A stretch of 64,000 nt of DNA from an uncultured Francisellaceae bacterium (lineage in GTDB: Bacteria > Pseudomonadota > Gammaproteobacteria > UBA6186 > Azoamicaceae): contig CAMFJH010000004.1 of the NCBI GenBank assembly GCA_945956915.1, positions 1-64,000 of the forward strand, given 5' to 3'. Shown piece by piece: positions 25,102 through 34,293 of the stretch (position 1 is the stretch's first letter; each line of letters begins with the position of its first letter). The notes beneath the pieces are model-generated. The model saw only the letters and a list, made by a program, of their open reading frames with translations, made no database searches and had not been told where the DNA came from. The translations under genes and the position numbers were made by a program.

Positions 25102-27096
25102 ATGGATAAGTTCGGCCACATTTTAATTTTATTGGGACTCGCAGTTGGCATGGTTGCCCTATTCCGTCGTTTTCATCTACCACCTATTTTAGGTTACCTC
25201 TTTGTTGGTATGTTAGCCGGTCCTGGGGGTATGGCTTTTATTCCCAGTTTCCAAGACCTTACTTTTTTGGCCGATTTTGGTGTCGTGTTTTTAATGTTTA
25301 CCATAGGCTTAGAATTTTCTTTACAACGCATTCTTGCGATGAAGCATACTTTGTTAGGCTTAGGTGGACTGCAAGTGTTTGTGTGCACCTTGGTTGCCAC
25401 TTTAATCGGTTGGTTACTTGATCTGCCCCCTAAAACTGCTTTTGTCACTGCAGGCGCACTTGCACTTTCTTCTACCGCGGTGGTTGTTAAACAATTGATT
25501 GAACAACAAGAATTGCATACCATCCATGGGCGTCTATCCATCAGTATTTTACTGTTTCAAGATCTCGCCGCGGTATTATTTTTAATTTTAATTCCTGCCA
25601 TGGCAGGTCCTGAAAACACGCCTATTTTAATGCCTTTATTAATTGCCTTAAGTAAAGGTATTGCTGTGTGTGTCTTTTTGGGTTTTCTAGGAAAATGGCT
25701 TATCCGACCTTTGTTTCATGAAGTGGCTAAAGCCCATTCCAGTGAATTATTTATGTTGGCAGCACTTTTTGTCGTATTAGGGGCTTCTTGGTTAACAGAA
25801 CATGTTGAACTCTCGATGACATTAGGCGCATTTTTAGCAGGCCTCATGTTAGGTGAAACTGAATTTAGGCATCAAATAGAAATTGACATTCGTCCTTTTA
25901 AAGATGTGTTATTGGGCTTGTTTTTTATTATTGTGGGCTCTTTATTTAATTTAAGTTTATTCCCATCTCATTGGTATTGGGTATTGTTATTGCTGGTTGC
26001 TCTAATCACGGCTAAAACACTCTTAATTATGGGATTAACCAAACTGGTTGCGGGTGTCACAACTACCAAAGCTTTTAGAACGGGATTGATTTTAGCCCAA
26101 GGGGGTGAATTTGGATTTGTGGTTTTAATACTGGCGGTTGAAAATAAATTACTGGATCCCATACACAGCCAAGTCGTTATCGCTGCTGTGGTCTTAAGTA
26201 TTGTGGTAGCACCCACTTTAATTAAATACAATAAAGCGATTGGCAAATGGTTCTTTCCTATTCCAGAAGTAGAACCACTTCCACAAGATCAGGATGAACA
26301 GCCTTATCAATTATTAGAGCATGCCAGCGAACTCAAAGATCATGTTATCATTTGTGGTTTTGGTCGTGTAGGGCAGATACTGGCTCGCTTTTTAGAACAA
26401 GAACAGATCCCTTCGGTGGCATTGGATTTAGATCCTATGCGCATATCGACTTCTTCTTTGGCGGGGGAACATGCCTTCTTAGGAGATGTAAGACACCCGG
26501 ATGTTCTAGCAAATGCCGGGTTAGGCAGAGCACGCATGGTGGTGATTAGTTTTGCAGATGAACCCGCTGCTTTAGAAACCTTACAACACATTCGTTCTCT
26601 TAGAGTTGATGTGCCTGTTTTTGTCAGAACTAAGAACGATTCTAATTTAAAAATGTTCCAAGAAGCAGGTGCAACAGAGGTTGTACCAGAATCTTTAGAG
26701 GCGAGTTTAATGCTTGCTTCACATTTGCTTTTAACTTTGGGCGTACCCGCTTACAAAATTCTAACCAAAATACGTGCCATTCATGCCGATCGCTACCAAA
26801 TGATTCAAGGTGTATTTAGAGGTAGTGACGAAAATTTATTACTTGAAGACGAAGAAGAATCTCGAAAGAGCTTACATGTTATTACAATTACTGAAAATGC
26901 TTATGCAGTGGGTAAGAGTATTCAAGATATATTAAATCCTGAACTGCCCAATCCTATTAAAGTATTAACGCGTGCCAGTCACCGATTCCCAAATCCTGCA
27001 CCAGAGATGAAAATAGAAATTGGTGATGTATTGGTTTTATATGCCACCCCAGAAACAGTCTATATACTGACTGAAGAAATGTTAAGAGGCCCTTAA
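25102..27096 (+). CDS. CPA2-family potassium/proton antiporter with regulatory RCK domain (KefB/YbaL-like)
   Basis: The 664-residue protein has about twelve or thirteen membrane spans in its first 385 residues. Sodium/hydrogen-exchanger family features include PPILGYLFVGMLAGPGG, TIGLEFS and GALALSSTAVVVKQL. An RCK/TrkA-N Rossmann domain follows (HVIICGFGRVGQILARFLEQ, about residue 415). A TrkA-C domain occupies about 580-664. Such proteins export potassium in exchange for protons, often gated by glutathione adducts or nucleotides. KefC-specific residues cannot be confirmed by eye. It starts 47 bp after ubiK and is separated from comM by 109 bp. Confidence 0.85.
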   Translation: MDKFGHILILLGLAVGMVALFRRFHLPPILGYLFVGMLAGPGGMAFIPSFQDLTFLADFGVVFLMFTIGLEFSLQRILAMKHTLLGLGGLQVFVCTLVATLIGWLLDLPPKTAFVTAGALALSSTAVVVKQLIEQQELHTIHGRLSISILLFQDLAAVLFLILIPAMAGPENTPILMPLLIALSKGIAVCVFLGFLGKWLIRPLFHEVAKAHSSELFMLAALFVVLGASWLTEHVELSMTLGAFLAGLMLGETEFRHQIEIDIRPFKDVLLGLFFIIVGSLFNLSLFPSHWYWVLLLLVALITAKTLLIMGLTKLVAGVTTTKAFRTGLILAQGGEFGFVVLILAVENKLLDPIHSQVVIAAVVLSIVVAPTLIKYNKAIGKWFFPIPEVEPLPQDQDEQPYQLLEHASELKDHVIICGFGRVGQILARFLEQEQIPSVALDLDPMRISTSSLAGEHAFLGDVRHPDVLANAGLGRARMVVISFADEPAALETLQHIRSLRVDVPVFVRTKNDSNLKMFQEAGATEVVPESLEASLMLASHLLLTLGVPAYKILTKIRAIHADRYQMIQGVFRGSDENLLLEDEEESRKSLHVITITENAYAVGKSIQDILNPELPNPIKVLTRASHRFPNPAPEMKIEIGDVLVLYATPETVYILTEEMLRGP

Positions 27097-27205
27097 TATA
27101 AGCAAGATATCAAAATTTTTTTCAAAACATACTAGCAAATTTTTCTATTTTCAGGTATGCTGTTTCCCCATCATTCGATTCACGGGATAATCTAATAGGA
27201 ATTTT

Positions 27206-28741
27206 ATGTCACTTGCTGTTGTCTATAGCCGTGCCTCTGCAGGCATCAAAGCACCCTTAGTTACTGTAGAAACTCATATTTCTCTGGGCTTACCTAAATT
27301 GTCGATTGTGGGTTTACCCGAAGCTGCTGTTAAAGAAAGTAAAGATAGAGTCCGCAGTGCCTTACTAAACAGCAATCTGGATTTTCCGAATCGCCGAGTG
27401 ACCATCAATTTAGCACCCGCAGATTTACCTAAAGAGGGCGGTCGATTCGATTTGCCGATTGCAGTGGGTATTTTGGCGGCTTCAAAACAGATCCCCAATA
27501 AAGGTTTAGATCAATTTGAATTTGCAGGCGAGTTAGCATTATCTGGAGAGTTGCTTGGCATTCAAGGTGCGCTCCCTTTGGCATTAGAAGCAAGAAATGC
27601 AGGTAAAATTTTAGTATTGCCTTTACAAAATGCAGAAGAAGCCAGTTTATTAGGTGATAACCAAATAATCGCTGTAGAACACATCTTAGATTTATATAAT
27701 CATCTTAAAAAACATAAACCCCTGCAATTTTATATATCCAATCCTGCCATTCGAGCTATACAAGAAATACATGCCTTAGATCTCAAAGATGTACGCGGTC
27801 AACCCCATGCCAAAAGAGCTTTAGAAATTGCAGCCGCTGGTGGGCATAGTTTATTAATGATGGGACCTCCTGGTACAGGTAAAACCATGCTTGCCAGTCG
27901 TTTGCCTTCTATTATGCCTCCTCTTTCTAATAAAGATGCTTTAGAAGTGGCTGCTGTGCATTCTTTAATTCCTAACAGCGTGCCGTATTTATGGGGAAAA
28001 AGACCTTTTCGTTCGCCCCATCATACGGCTTCGGGTGTTGCCCTGGTAGGTGGAGGTTCTAACCCTAGGCCTGGTGAAATTTCTTTAGCACATCATGGTG
28101 TGCTTTTTTTAGACGAACTACCCGAATTTGATAAACAAGTCTTAGAGGTTTTACGTGAGCCTTTAGAATCTGGCACCATTCTTATTTCGCGTGCAGCACG
28201 ACAAGCGGAATTCCCCGCTCGCTTTCAATTAGTGGCTGCAATGAATCCTTGTCCTTGTGGATATTTAGGGGATACCAAAGGGCGTTGCCAATGCAGTGCT
28301 GATAAAGTACGCGCTTACCGTTCACGTATTTCAGGACCTTTATTGGATAGATTGGACATGCATATTGAAGTACAAAGCTTAGTGCCTGAAGCTTTAATCA
28401 ACCAGCCATCGAGTATTCTAACAGTAGAAGAAGACAGTGCCACCATTCGCGAGCGGGTCATTCAAGCAGCAACAAAACAATATGATCGATCTAAAAAATT
28501 AAATGCTCGACTGAATAATGCTGAAATACAAGAAAATTGTTCTTTAAGCCCTGAATCTCAAACCTTAATCTTACGTGCGATGGAACGCTTTGGTCTGAGT
28601 GCACGTTCATACCATCGTATTTTACGTGTGGCAAGAACCATTGCAGATTTAGAAAACACCAGTCATATCACCACTGTTCACCTTTCAGAAGCTTTGTCTT
28701 TTAGAAAAATGGATCGCTTTGTGACGCCAGCCTATGTCTAA
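27206..28741 (+). CDS. comM: ComM/YifB-family Mg-chelatase-like AAA+ ATPase
   Basis: The 511-residue protein begins SLAVVYSRASAGIKAPLVTV and continues with a Lon-like N-terminal domain (about residues 20-170). An AAA+ core follows, with Walker A GPPGTGKTML and Walker B LFLDELPEF. A zinc-like cysteine cluster (MNPCPCGYLG, CQCS) and a C-terminal chelatase domain complete it. ComM is a hexameric helicase that promotes branch migration during natural transformation. Type IV pilus retraction genes follow at 30.9-33.0 kb, so competence is possible, but no other competence gene is visible. The stop overlaps rep by 8 bp. Confidence 0.93.
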   Translation: MSLAVVYSRASAGIKAPLVTVETHISLGLPKLSIVGLPEAAVKESKDRVRSALLNSNLDFPNRRVTINLAPADLPKEGGRFDLPIAVGILAASKQIPNKGLDQFEFAGELALSGELLGIQGALPLALEARNAGKILVLPLQNAEEASLLGDNQIIAVEHILDLYNHLKKHKPLQFYISNPAIRAIQEIHALDLKDVRGQPHAKRALEIAAAGGHSLLMMGPPGTGKTMLASRLPSIMPPLSNKDALEVAAVHSLIPNSVPYLWGKRPFRSPHHTASGVALVGGGSNPRPGEISLAHHGVLFLDELPEFDKQVLEVLREPLESGTILISRAARQAEFPARFQLVAAMNPCPCGYLGDTKGRCQCSADKVRAYRSRISGPLLDRLDMHIEVQSLVPEALINQPSSILTVEEDSATIRERVIQAATKQYDRSKKLNARLNNAEIQENCSLSPESQTLILRAMERFGLSARSYHRILRVARTIADLENTSHITTVHLSEALSFRKMDRFVTPAYV

Positions 28742-30764
28742 TCACCTAAACAGCGTCCAACAATCGGCAGTTCATTACCTTGAAGGTCCGTTATTGATTA
28801 TTGCCGGTGCGGGCACTGGCAAAACCGGGGTTATTACACATAAAATTGAATTTTTATTAAATACCTGTGGCTATAAAGCCTCTAAAATTTTTGCAGTGAC
28901 TTTTACCAATAAAGCAGCCCGTGAAATGGCTCAACGGATCGCTAAGACTTTAGGCGCCAAAGCCGCCAAAGGTCTTCAGATTTCTACTTTTCATACCTTG
29001 GGCCTTAAAATTATTCGTTCGGAGTATCAATCCTTGGGCTTTAAGAAAAATATTTCTATTTTTGATACAGAAGATACTTTAAGCTTATTAAAAGAATTAA
29101 AATCGGATATGAACCTTGATGAAGATGCCAGCACATTGGCATTACAACAATCAAAAATTTCTTTTTGGAAAAGCAGTGCTATCAACCCTACAGAAGCCTT
29201 AAAATTAATAGAAAATGATCTCGATCGTTCTGCCGCAGTTTTATATAAAGAGTATCAACAACAATTAAAAACATACAACGCAGTAGATTTTGATGATCTC
29301 ATTTTATTACCCTTACAATTATTCCAAGAAAATAATGAAATTTTAAATAAATGGCAAGATAAAATACATTATTTATTAATTGACGAGTATCAAGATACCA
29401 ATGCCAGTCAATATGCATTGATTCGTTTATTAAGCGGCGTACGCGGAGCTTTGACTGTGGTGGGTGATGATCACCAATCGGTTTACGCATGGCGAGGGGC
29501 TAGACCCGAAAACTTAATGCAATTACAAGCTGACTTTCCAAATCTTAAAGTGATTAAATTAGAGCAAAATTATCGTTCAACCGAAATTATTTTGCGAGCA
29601 GCCAATCAACTGATCAATCATAATCCGAGTTTATTTAAAAAGAATCTTTGGAGTCAAAAAGGCCTAGGCGATCCCATTCGTATTTTATTAACCCAAGATG
29701 AAGAACACGAAGCCAACCGAGTAGCGGCTCAATTATTAAGCCATCAATTTCAGAATCGGACTCAATCTAGGGACTATGCAATCCTTTATAGAAGCAATCA
29801 TCAATCTCGTATTTTTGAAAAAATACTCAGAGAACATCATATCCCTTATCATCTAAGCGGTGGTACTTCTTTTTTCTCGAGAACCGAAGTCAAAGATATT
29901 TTAGCTTATCTTAAGATTTTGGTGAATCCAGAGGATGACTGTGCTTTTTTACGTATAGTCAATGTGCCCAAACGCGAGATAGGACCTGCTACGGTAGAAA
30001 AATTAAGCGAATATGCTAAAACACGTAATGTCAGTTTATTTGAGGCCAGCTTTGAGATGGGTTTAGAACAAACTTTAGCGGGTAAGTCTCTAGAAAAACT
30101 TCAACAGTTTACGCATTGGTTGGCCTTAATTTCAGACAATATTCAAAGAGGCGATGTATTAGCCAACATTCAAGACATGGTAAAACACATTCGTTATGAA
30201 ACCTGGTTGTTTGACATTTGTACGCACCCCAAAACAGCTGAAAAGCGCATGGAAAATGTTCAAGATTTATTAGCTTGGATTGGACGTTTACTCAATCCAG
30301 AATCCAATGCTGAATCTACAGAAGCGCTGACCTTAGCAGAAGTTTTAAATAAAATTTTATTGATGGATATTTTAGAGCGATCTGCCGAAGAAAAAACACC
30401 GGATGCTGTACAGCTGATGACCTTACATGCTGCTAAAGGCTTAGAATTTCCACATGTTTTTCTAGTGGGTATGGAAGAAGACATTTTGCCACACAAAAAC
30501 AGCATTGAACAAGAATCCATAGAAGAAGAAAGGCGTCTATGTTATGTAGGTATGACACGTGCACAAAAAACCCTAACACTAACACTGGCAAAACAAAGAA
30601 AACGCTTTGGGGATAAAAGCGATTGCGTCCCCAGTCGCTTTTTAGAAGAGCTTCCCAAAGAAGATGTAGTTTGGGAAGGCAATGATCAAGTCATATCCCC
30701 TGAAACCCGTCAAGAACAGGGTCGTTCACATCTAGCTGCCATTAGAGGACTATTGGCAAATTAA
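28734..30764 (+). CDS. rep: ATP-dependent DNA helicase Rep
   Basis: This 676-residue UvrD/Rep-family SF1A helicase has all motifs in place. The start is LNSVQQSAVHYLEGPLLIIA with Walker A GAGTGKT. VTFTNKAAREMAQRI (Ia), LLIDEYQDTN (II), VGDDHQSVYAWRGA (III), LEQNYRST (IV), LMTLHAAKGLEFPHVF (V) and YVGMTRAQKTL (VI) follow. Length equals that of E. coli Rep rather than UvrD (about 720), which supports the name. Rep moves 3'-5' and clears protein blocks ahead of replication forks. It overlaps comM by 8 bp. Confidence 0.93.
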   Translation: MSNHLNSVQQSAVHYLEGPLLIIAGAGTGKTGVITHKIEFLLNTCGYKASKIFAVTFTNKAAREMAQRIAKTLGAKAAKGLQISTFHTLGLKIIRSEYQSLGFKKNISIFDTEDTLSLLKELKSDMNLDEDASTLALQQSKISFWKSSAINPTEALKLIENDLDRSAAVLYKEYQQQLKTYNAVDFDDLILLPLQLFQENNEILNKWQDKIHYLLIDEYQDTNASQYALIRLLSGVRGALTVVGDDHQSVYAWRGARPENLMQLQADFPNLKVIKLEQNYRSTEIILRAANQLINHNPSLFKKNLWSQKGLGDPIRILLTQDEEHEANRVAAQLLSHQFQNRTQSRDYAILYRSNHQSRIFEKILREHHIPYHLSGGTSFFSRTEVKDILAYLKILVNPEDDCAFLRIVNVPKREIGPATVEKLSEYAKTRNVSLFEASFEMGLEQTLAGKSLEKLQQFTHWLALISDNIQRGDVLANIQDMVKHIRYETWLFDICTHPKTAEKRMENVQDLLAWIGRLLNPESNAESTEALTLAEVLNKILLMDILERSAEEKTPDAVQLMTLHAAKGLEFPHVFLVGMEEDILPHKNSIEQESIEEERRLCYVGMTRAQKTLTLTLAKQRKRFGDKSDCVPSRFLEELPKEDVVWEGNDQVISPETRQEQGRSHLAAIRGLLAN

Positions 30765-30778
30765 TCTTTTGTGCTTAT

Positions 30779-30862
30779 TTTAAAGTAGCTGTATTATTGA
30801 TGGGTTGCATTTAAAAGTACCTGTATTATTCATCTGTTGCATACCAATTTTACAGGTACTTT
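30779..30862. repeat. Two 32-bp direct repeats, the second forming a hairpin, between convergent genes
   Basis: 30779-30810 and 30811-30842 are adjacent direct repeats sharing the core CTGTATTATT and the end GTTGCAT, with about five mismatches. AAGTACCTGTA at 30815-30825 pairs with TACAGGTACTT at 30851-30861, giving a long imperfect stem-loop. The element fills the 117-bp gap between the rep stop and the pilU stop. It may serve as a terminator for either gene, though no long T tract follows. Confidence 0.6.
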
Positions 30863-30881
30863 AAAATAATTTATTTGTTGG

Positions 30882-31991
30882 TTAGCTATCTTTCATGTTA
30901 AAATCTGATCGACCCACAGAACTTGTGGGAGCTGTATTTAATTTAATCATTAACCTTAATTCATTTTCAGAATCGGCATATTGTAGAGCAGAATCATAAT
31001 TGATTTTACCTGCAGTATATAACTCATATAAAGATTGATCAAAAGTTTGCATACCCTGTTCTTTAGATTTAGCCATGATTTCTTTTATCGCATGGGTATC
31101 ACCCGAACGTATGTGATCAGCAATAATGGGCGTATTCAATAAAATTTCAACTGCAGGAACGCGACCTGTTTCATCCAGTTTAGGAATTAATTGTTGTGCC
31201 ACAATAGCTTTTAAATTCATCGACAATTCCATTCTTAATTGACGTATACTTTCTGCCGGAAAAAAACTCATAATTCTTTCTAAAGCTTGATCTGCATTAT
31301 TGGCATGTAAAGTTGAAACACACAAATGACCTGTTTCGGCAAAGCTTAAAGCATAATTCATGGTCTCTCGGGTACGAATTTCGCCTATCATAATAACATT
31401 GGGGGCTTGTCTTAAGGTATTTTTCAAGGCAATTTCATAAGATTCTGTATCAATACCCACCTCGCGCTGTGTGACGATACATTGTTTATTTCTATGTAAA
31501 TACTCTATCGGATCTTCAAGGCTAATGATGTGTTCTGCTACCTGCATATTTCGATGATCAATCATAGCTGCTAAGGTTGTACTTTTCCCAGTACCCGTGG
31601 CACCTACAATAAGTACCAGTCCCCGCTGAGTTAAAGCCAAATTTTCTAATTGTGTGGGTAATAATAAGGATTGTAAACTGGGTATACGCGATTTTATAGC
31701 TCTGAATATAGCGCCTATGGTCGACCGTTGAAAAAAGGCACTTATTCTAAATCGGCCTAAGCCTGCGATGCTGATTGCAAAGTTAAATTCTTTATCTTCC
31801 ATAAAAGCATCTTGCTGCTCTGGAGTCATCACAGTAAATAACAATGTTTGCACAGATTCATGCGTTAAAGGAGGTACATCTACAGATTCTAATTTTCCAT
31901 CAATTTTTATAGCTGGAGAGGAACCCGGGGCCAGAAACAAATCAGACCCCTTGTTTGCTATCAACAGTTGCAATAGTTCTCTCAAGCTCAT
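30882..31991 (-). CDS. pilU: Type IV pilus retraction ATPase accessory protein PilU
   Basis: The 369-residue secretion ATPase shows Walker A GATGTGKSTTLAAMI, the Asp box IISLEDPIEYLHRN, Walker B NVIMIGEIRTRETM and the His box SFAETGHLCVSTLHANN. It starts LRELLQLLIANKGSDLFLAPG, characteristic of PilU. It follows pilT by 18 bp on the same strand, the common tandem order. PilU assists PilT in pulling pili back at the inner membrane for twitching and DNA uptake. No pilin or assembly gene is in this window. Confidence 0.93.
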   Translation of the reverse strand: MSLRELLQLLIANKGSDLFLAPGSSPAIKIDGKLESVDVPPLTHESVQTLLFTVMTPEQQDAFMEDKEFNFAISIAGLGRFRISAFFQRSTIGAIFRAIKSRIPSLQSLLLPTQLENLALTQRGLVLIVGATGTGKSTTLAAMIDHRNMQVAEHIISLEDPIEYLHRNKQCIVTQREVGIDTESYEIALKNTLRQAPNVIMIGEIRTRETMNYALSFAETGHLCVSTLHANNADQALERIMSFFPAESIRQLRMELSMNLKAIVAQQLIPKLDETGRVPAVEILLNTPIIADHIRSGDTHAIKEIMAKSKEQGMQTFDQSLYELYTAGKINYDSALQYADSENELRLMIKLNTAPTSSVGRSDFNMKDS

Positions 31992-32009
31992 TTTATGCCT
32001 CTTAGCATT

Positions 32010-33047
32010 TTAATTAAATAATTCTTTGTTTTCAGCCTTGGCACGTGCATCTTGTTTTGAGACTTTATTTTGCTGAACTAACTCTTGTAAATTTTGATCT
32101 AAGGTTTGCATGCCCAGCGCTCGACCCGTTTGTATTGTAGAATACATTTGAGAGACTTTAGCTTCACGGATCAAATTACGAATAGCAGGGGTACAAATCA
32201 TAATTTCATGGGCCGCGATTCTACCACCATCCGTTTTTTTTAATAATGTTTGAGAAATAACAGCTCTTAAAGATTCGGATAACATTCCACGTACCATTTC
32301 TTTTTCAGAACCAGGAAAGACATCGACTATACGATCAATCGTTTTAGCAGCTGAAGTGGTGTGTAAGGTTGCAAAAACCAAATGGCCTGTTTCTGCAGCA
32401 GTTAAAGCCAAACGTATGGTTTCTAAATCTCGGAGTTCTCCCACTAAGATCACATCGGGATCTTCTCTTAAGGCAGAACGTAAGGCTTCAGAAAACCCTA
32501 AAGTATCTCTATGCACTTCTCGTTGATTAATGAGTGATTTTTTTGTCTCGTGAATAAATTCAATGGGATCTTCAATCGTTAAAATATGATCACTGCGATT
32601 GATATTAATATAATCTATCATAGCCGCTAAGGTAGTCGTTTTACCAGAACCGGTGGGTCCTGTGACCAAAACAATACCCCTTGGATATTCACAAATTTCT
32701 TTAAAAATGGCAGGCAGCTTCAATTCTTCTAAAGTTTGCACTTTCGCCGGAATAGTTCTAAAAACAGCACCTGGCCCTCTTTGTTGATTAAAGGCATTCA
32801 CACGAAATCTTGCTAAAGAGGGAATTTCAAACGAAAAATCAGTTTCTAAATTTTGTTCATATTGTTTTCGCTGTTTATCGTTCATAATATCATAAATCAA
32901 ATTATGAACTTCAGAATTCTGCAAGGGGGGTAAATCAATTCTACGAATATCCCCGTCTACTCGAATAATGGGGGGTACGCCCGCTGACAAATGTAGGTCA
33001 GAAGCATTATTTTTAACACCAAAGGCCAGTAATTCTGTTATATCCAC
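32010..33047 (-). CDS. pilT: Twitching motility / type IV pilus retraction ATPase PilT
   Basis: The 345-residue hexameric ATPase starts at a GTG with GAGG 9 nt upstream. Key motifs are KNNASDLHLSAG, Walker A GPTGSGKTTTLAAMID, the Asp box ILTIEDPIEFIHE, Walker B VILVGELRDLETI and the His box AAETGHLVFATLHTTSA. The retraction signature near residue 290 (AAHEIMICTPAIRNLIRE) is present. PilT powers pilus retraction. pilU follows in the same transcript; hemW is divergent upstream, sharing an 88-bp intergenic region. Confidence 0.96.
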   Translation of the reverse strand: MDITELLAFGVKNNASDLHLSAGVPPIIRVDGDIRRIDLPPLQNSEVHNLIYDIMNDKQRKQYEQNLETDFSFEIPSLARFRVNAFNQQRGPGAVFRTIPAKVQTLEELKLPAIFKEICEYPRGIVLVTGPTGSGKTTTLAAMIDYININRSDHILTIEDPIEFIHETKKSLINQREVHRDTLGFSEALRSALREDPDVILVGELRDLETIRLALTAAETGHLVFATLHTTSAAKTIDRIVDVFPGSEKEMVRGMLSESLRAVISQTLLKKTDGGRIAAHEIMICTPAIRNLIREAKVSQMYSTIQTGRALGMQTLDQNLQELVQQNKVSKQDARAKAENKELFN

Positions 33048-33135
33048 AAATATTTACCTCAACTGTTGATTTTCTGTTACACTATTTCAATTTGTATCCA
33101 TTCAAAGTATAGACGGATTAACTACATAGTATTGC

Positions 33136-34272
33136 ATGAAACAGCACGATTTTTCATTGTATATTCACATTCCTTGGTGTATTAAAAAATGCCCCTACTG
33201 CGATTTTAATTCTTATCAAAAAACATCTGAACTTCCAGAAGCAGACTATATTGAACGTTTATTTGAAGACTTGGCTAGAGATTTGCCCTGGGTGCAGGGT
33301 AAAACTTTAAGCAGTATTTTTTTTGGTGGAGGCACACCCAGTCTTTTTTCCCCTAAAAGCTTTGAAAGCATTTTAAGCCATGTGCTTGATAAAATACCCC
33401 ACCGTAATAATATAGAAATCACGATGGAAGCCAACCCTGGCACGCTGGAGCATAAATCTTTTAAAGATTATCGAGCAGCGGGCATAAATCGTATCTCCAT
33501 CGGTGCTCAAAGCTTTGACAATGGGCAACTAAACAAGCTAGGGCGTATTCACAATGCCGACAATATTTACAAAGCCATTGAATCCATCCGAGCAGGTGGA
33601 TTTGATAATTTTAATATCGATATCATGTATGGATTACCGCAACAAACTCTTCAAGAGGCCATGTTGGATTTACAAACAGCAATAGACCTTTCACCCACAC
33701 ATTTATCTTGGTACCATTTAACCATAGAACCCAATACTTTTTTTCACCATAAACCTCCTGTTTTACCCAACGATGATGCTATTTTTGAGATTCAAGAAGC
33801 GGGATTTGATTTATTAGCAAATTATGGATTTTCACAATATGAAGTCTCTGCTTTTTCAAAGCCAAACTTTCAGTGTCATCATAATAAGCAATATTGGGAA
33901 TTTGGCGATTATTTAGGGATAGGGGCTGGAGCGCATGGAAAAATTACACATCCTGACAAAGGTATCTCACGTCTATGGAAAGCTAAAACCCCTAAACAGT
34001 ATCTGAATCCTCAAGATTCAATGATCGCAGGTGAAAAAATATTAACGGAATCAGAATTGGTATTTGAGTTTATGCTAAATGCTTTAAGGTTAATCAACGG
34101 TTTTCCTATAGATTTGTTCAAAGACCGAACAGGATTAGATATCATGCATTTACAACCTGGTCTAAATAAAGCAATAGAAAAAAAATTGCTAACAATAGAC
34201 AATCATCATATCAAACCAACGGCTTTAGGTAATCGATTTTTAAATGATCTGATGGCACTATTTTTGCAATAA
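33136..34272 (+). CDS. hemW: Radical SAM heme chaperone HemW
   Basis: The 378-residue protein starts with SLYIHIPWCIKKCPYCDFNS, giving the CxxxCxxC iron-sulfur motif of radical SAM enzymes. FFGGGTPSLF and EITMEANPGTLE belong to the HemN/HemW family. HemW is shorter than HemN (about 450) and lacks its N-terminal extension; this length fits HemW, a heme-binding chaperone that inserts heme into respiratory proteins. It was long annotated as oxygen-independent coproporphyrinogen oxidase. The gene faces the autotransporter gene convergently with a 21-bp gap. Confidence 0.88.
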   Translation: MKQHDFSLYIHIPWCIKKCPYCDFNSYQKTSELPEADYIERLFEDLARDLPWVQGKTLSSIFFGGGTPSLFSPKSFESILSHVLDKIPHRNNIEITMEANPGTLEHKSFKDYRAAGINRISIGAQSFDNGQLNKLGRIHNADNIYKAIESIRAGGFDNFNIDIMYGLPQQTLQEAMLDLQTAIDLSPTHLSWYHLTIEPNTFFHHKPPVLPNDDAIFEIQEAGFDLLANYGFSQYEVSAFSKPNFQCHHNKQYWEFGDYLGIGAGAHGKITHPDKGISRLWKAKTPKQYLNPQDSMIAGEKILTESELVFEFMLNALRLINGFPIDLFKDRTGLDIMHLQPGLNKAIEKKLLTIDNHHIKPTALGNRFLNDLMALFLQ

Positions 34273-34293
34273 TGTATATTTTTCACCCCATCC

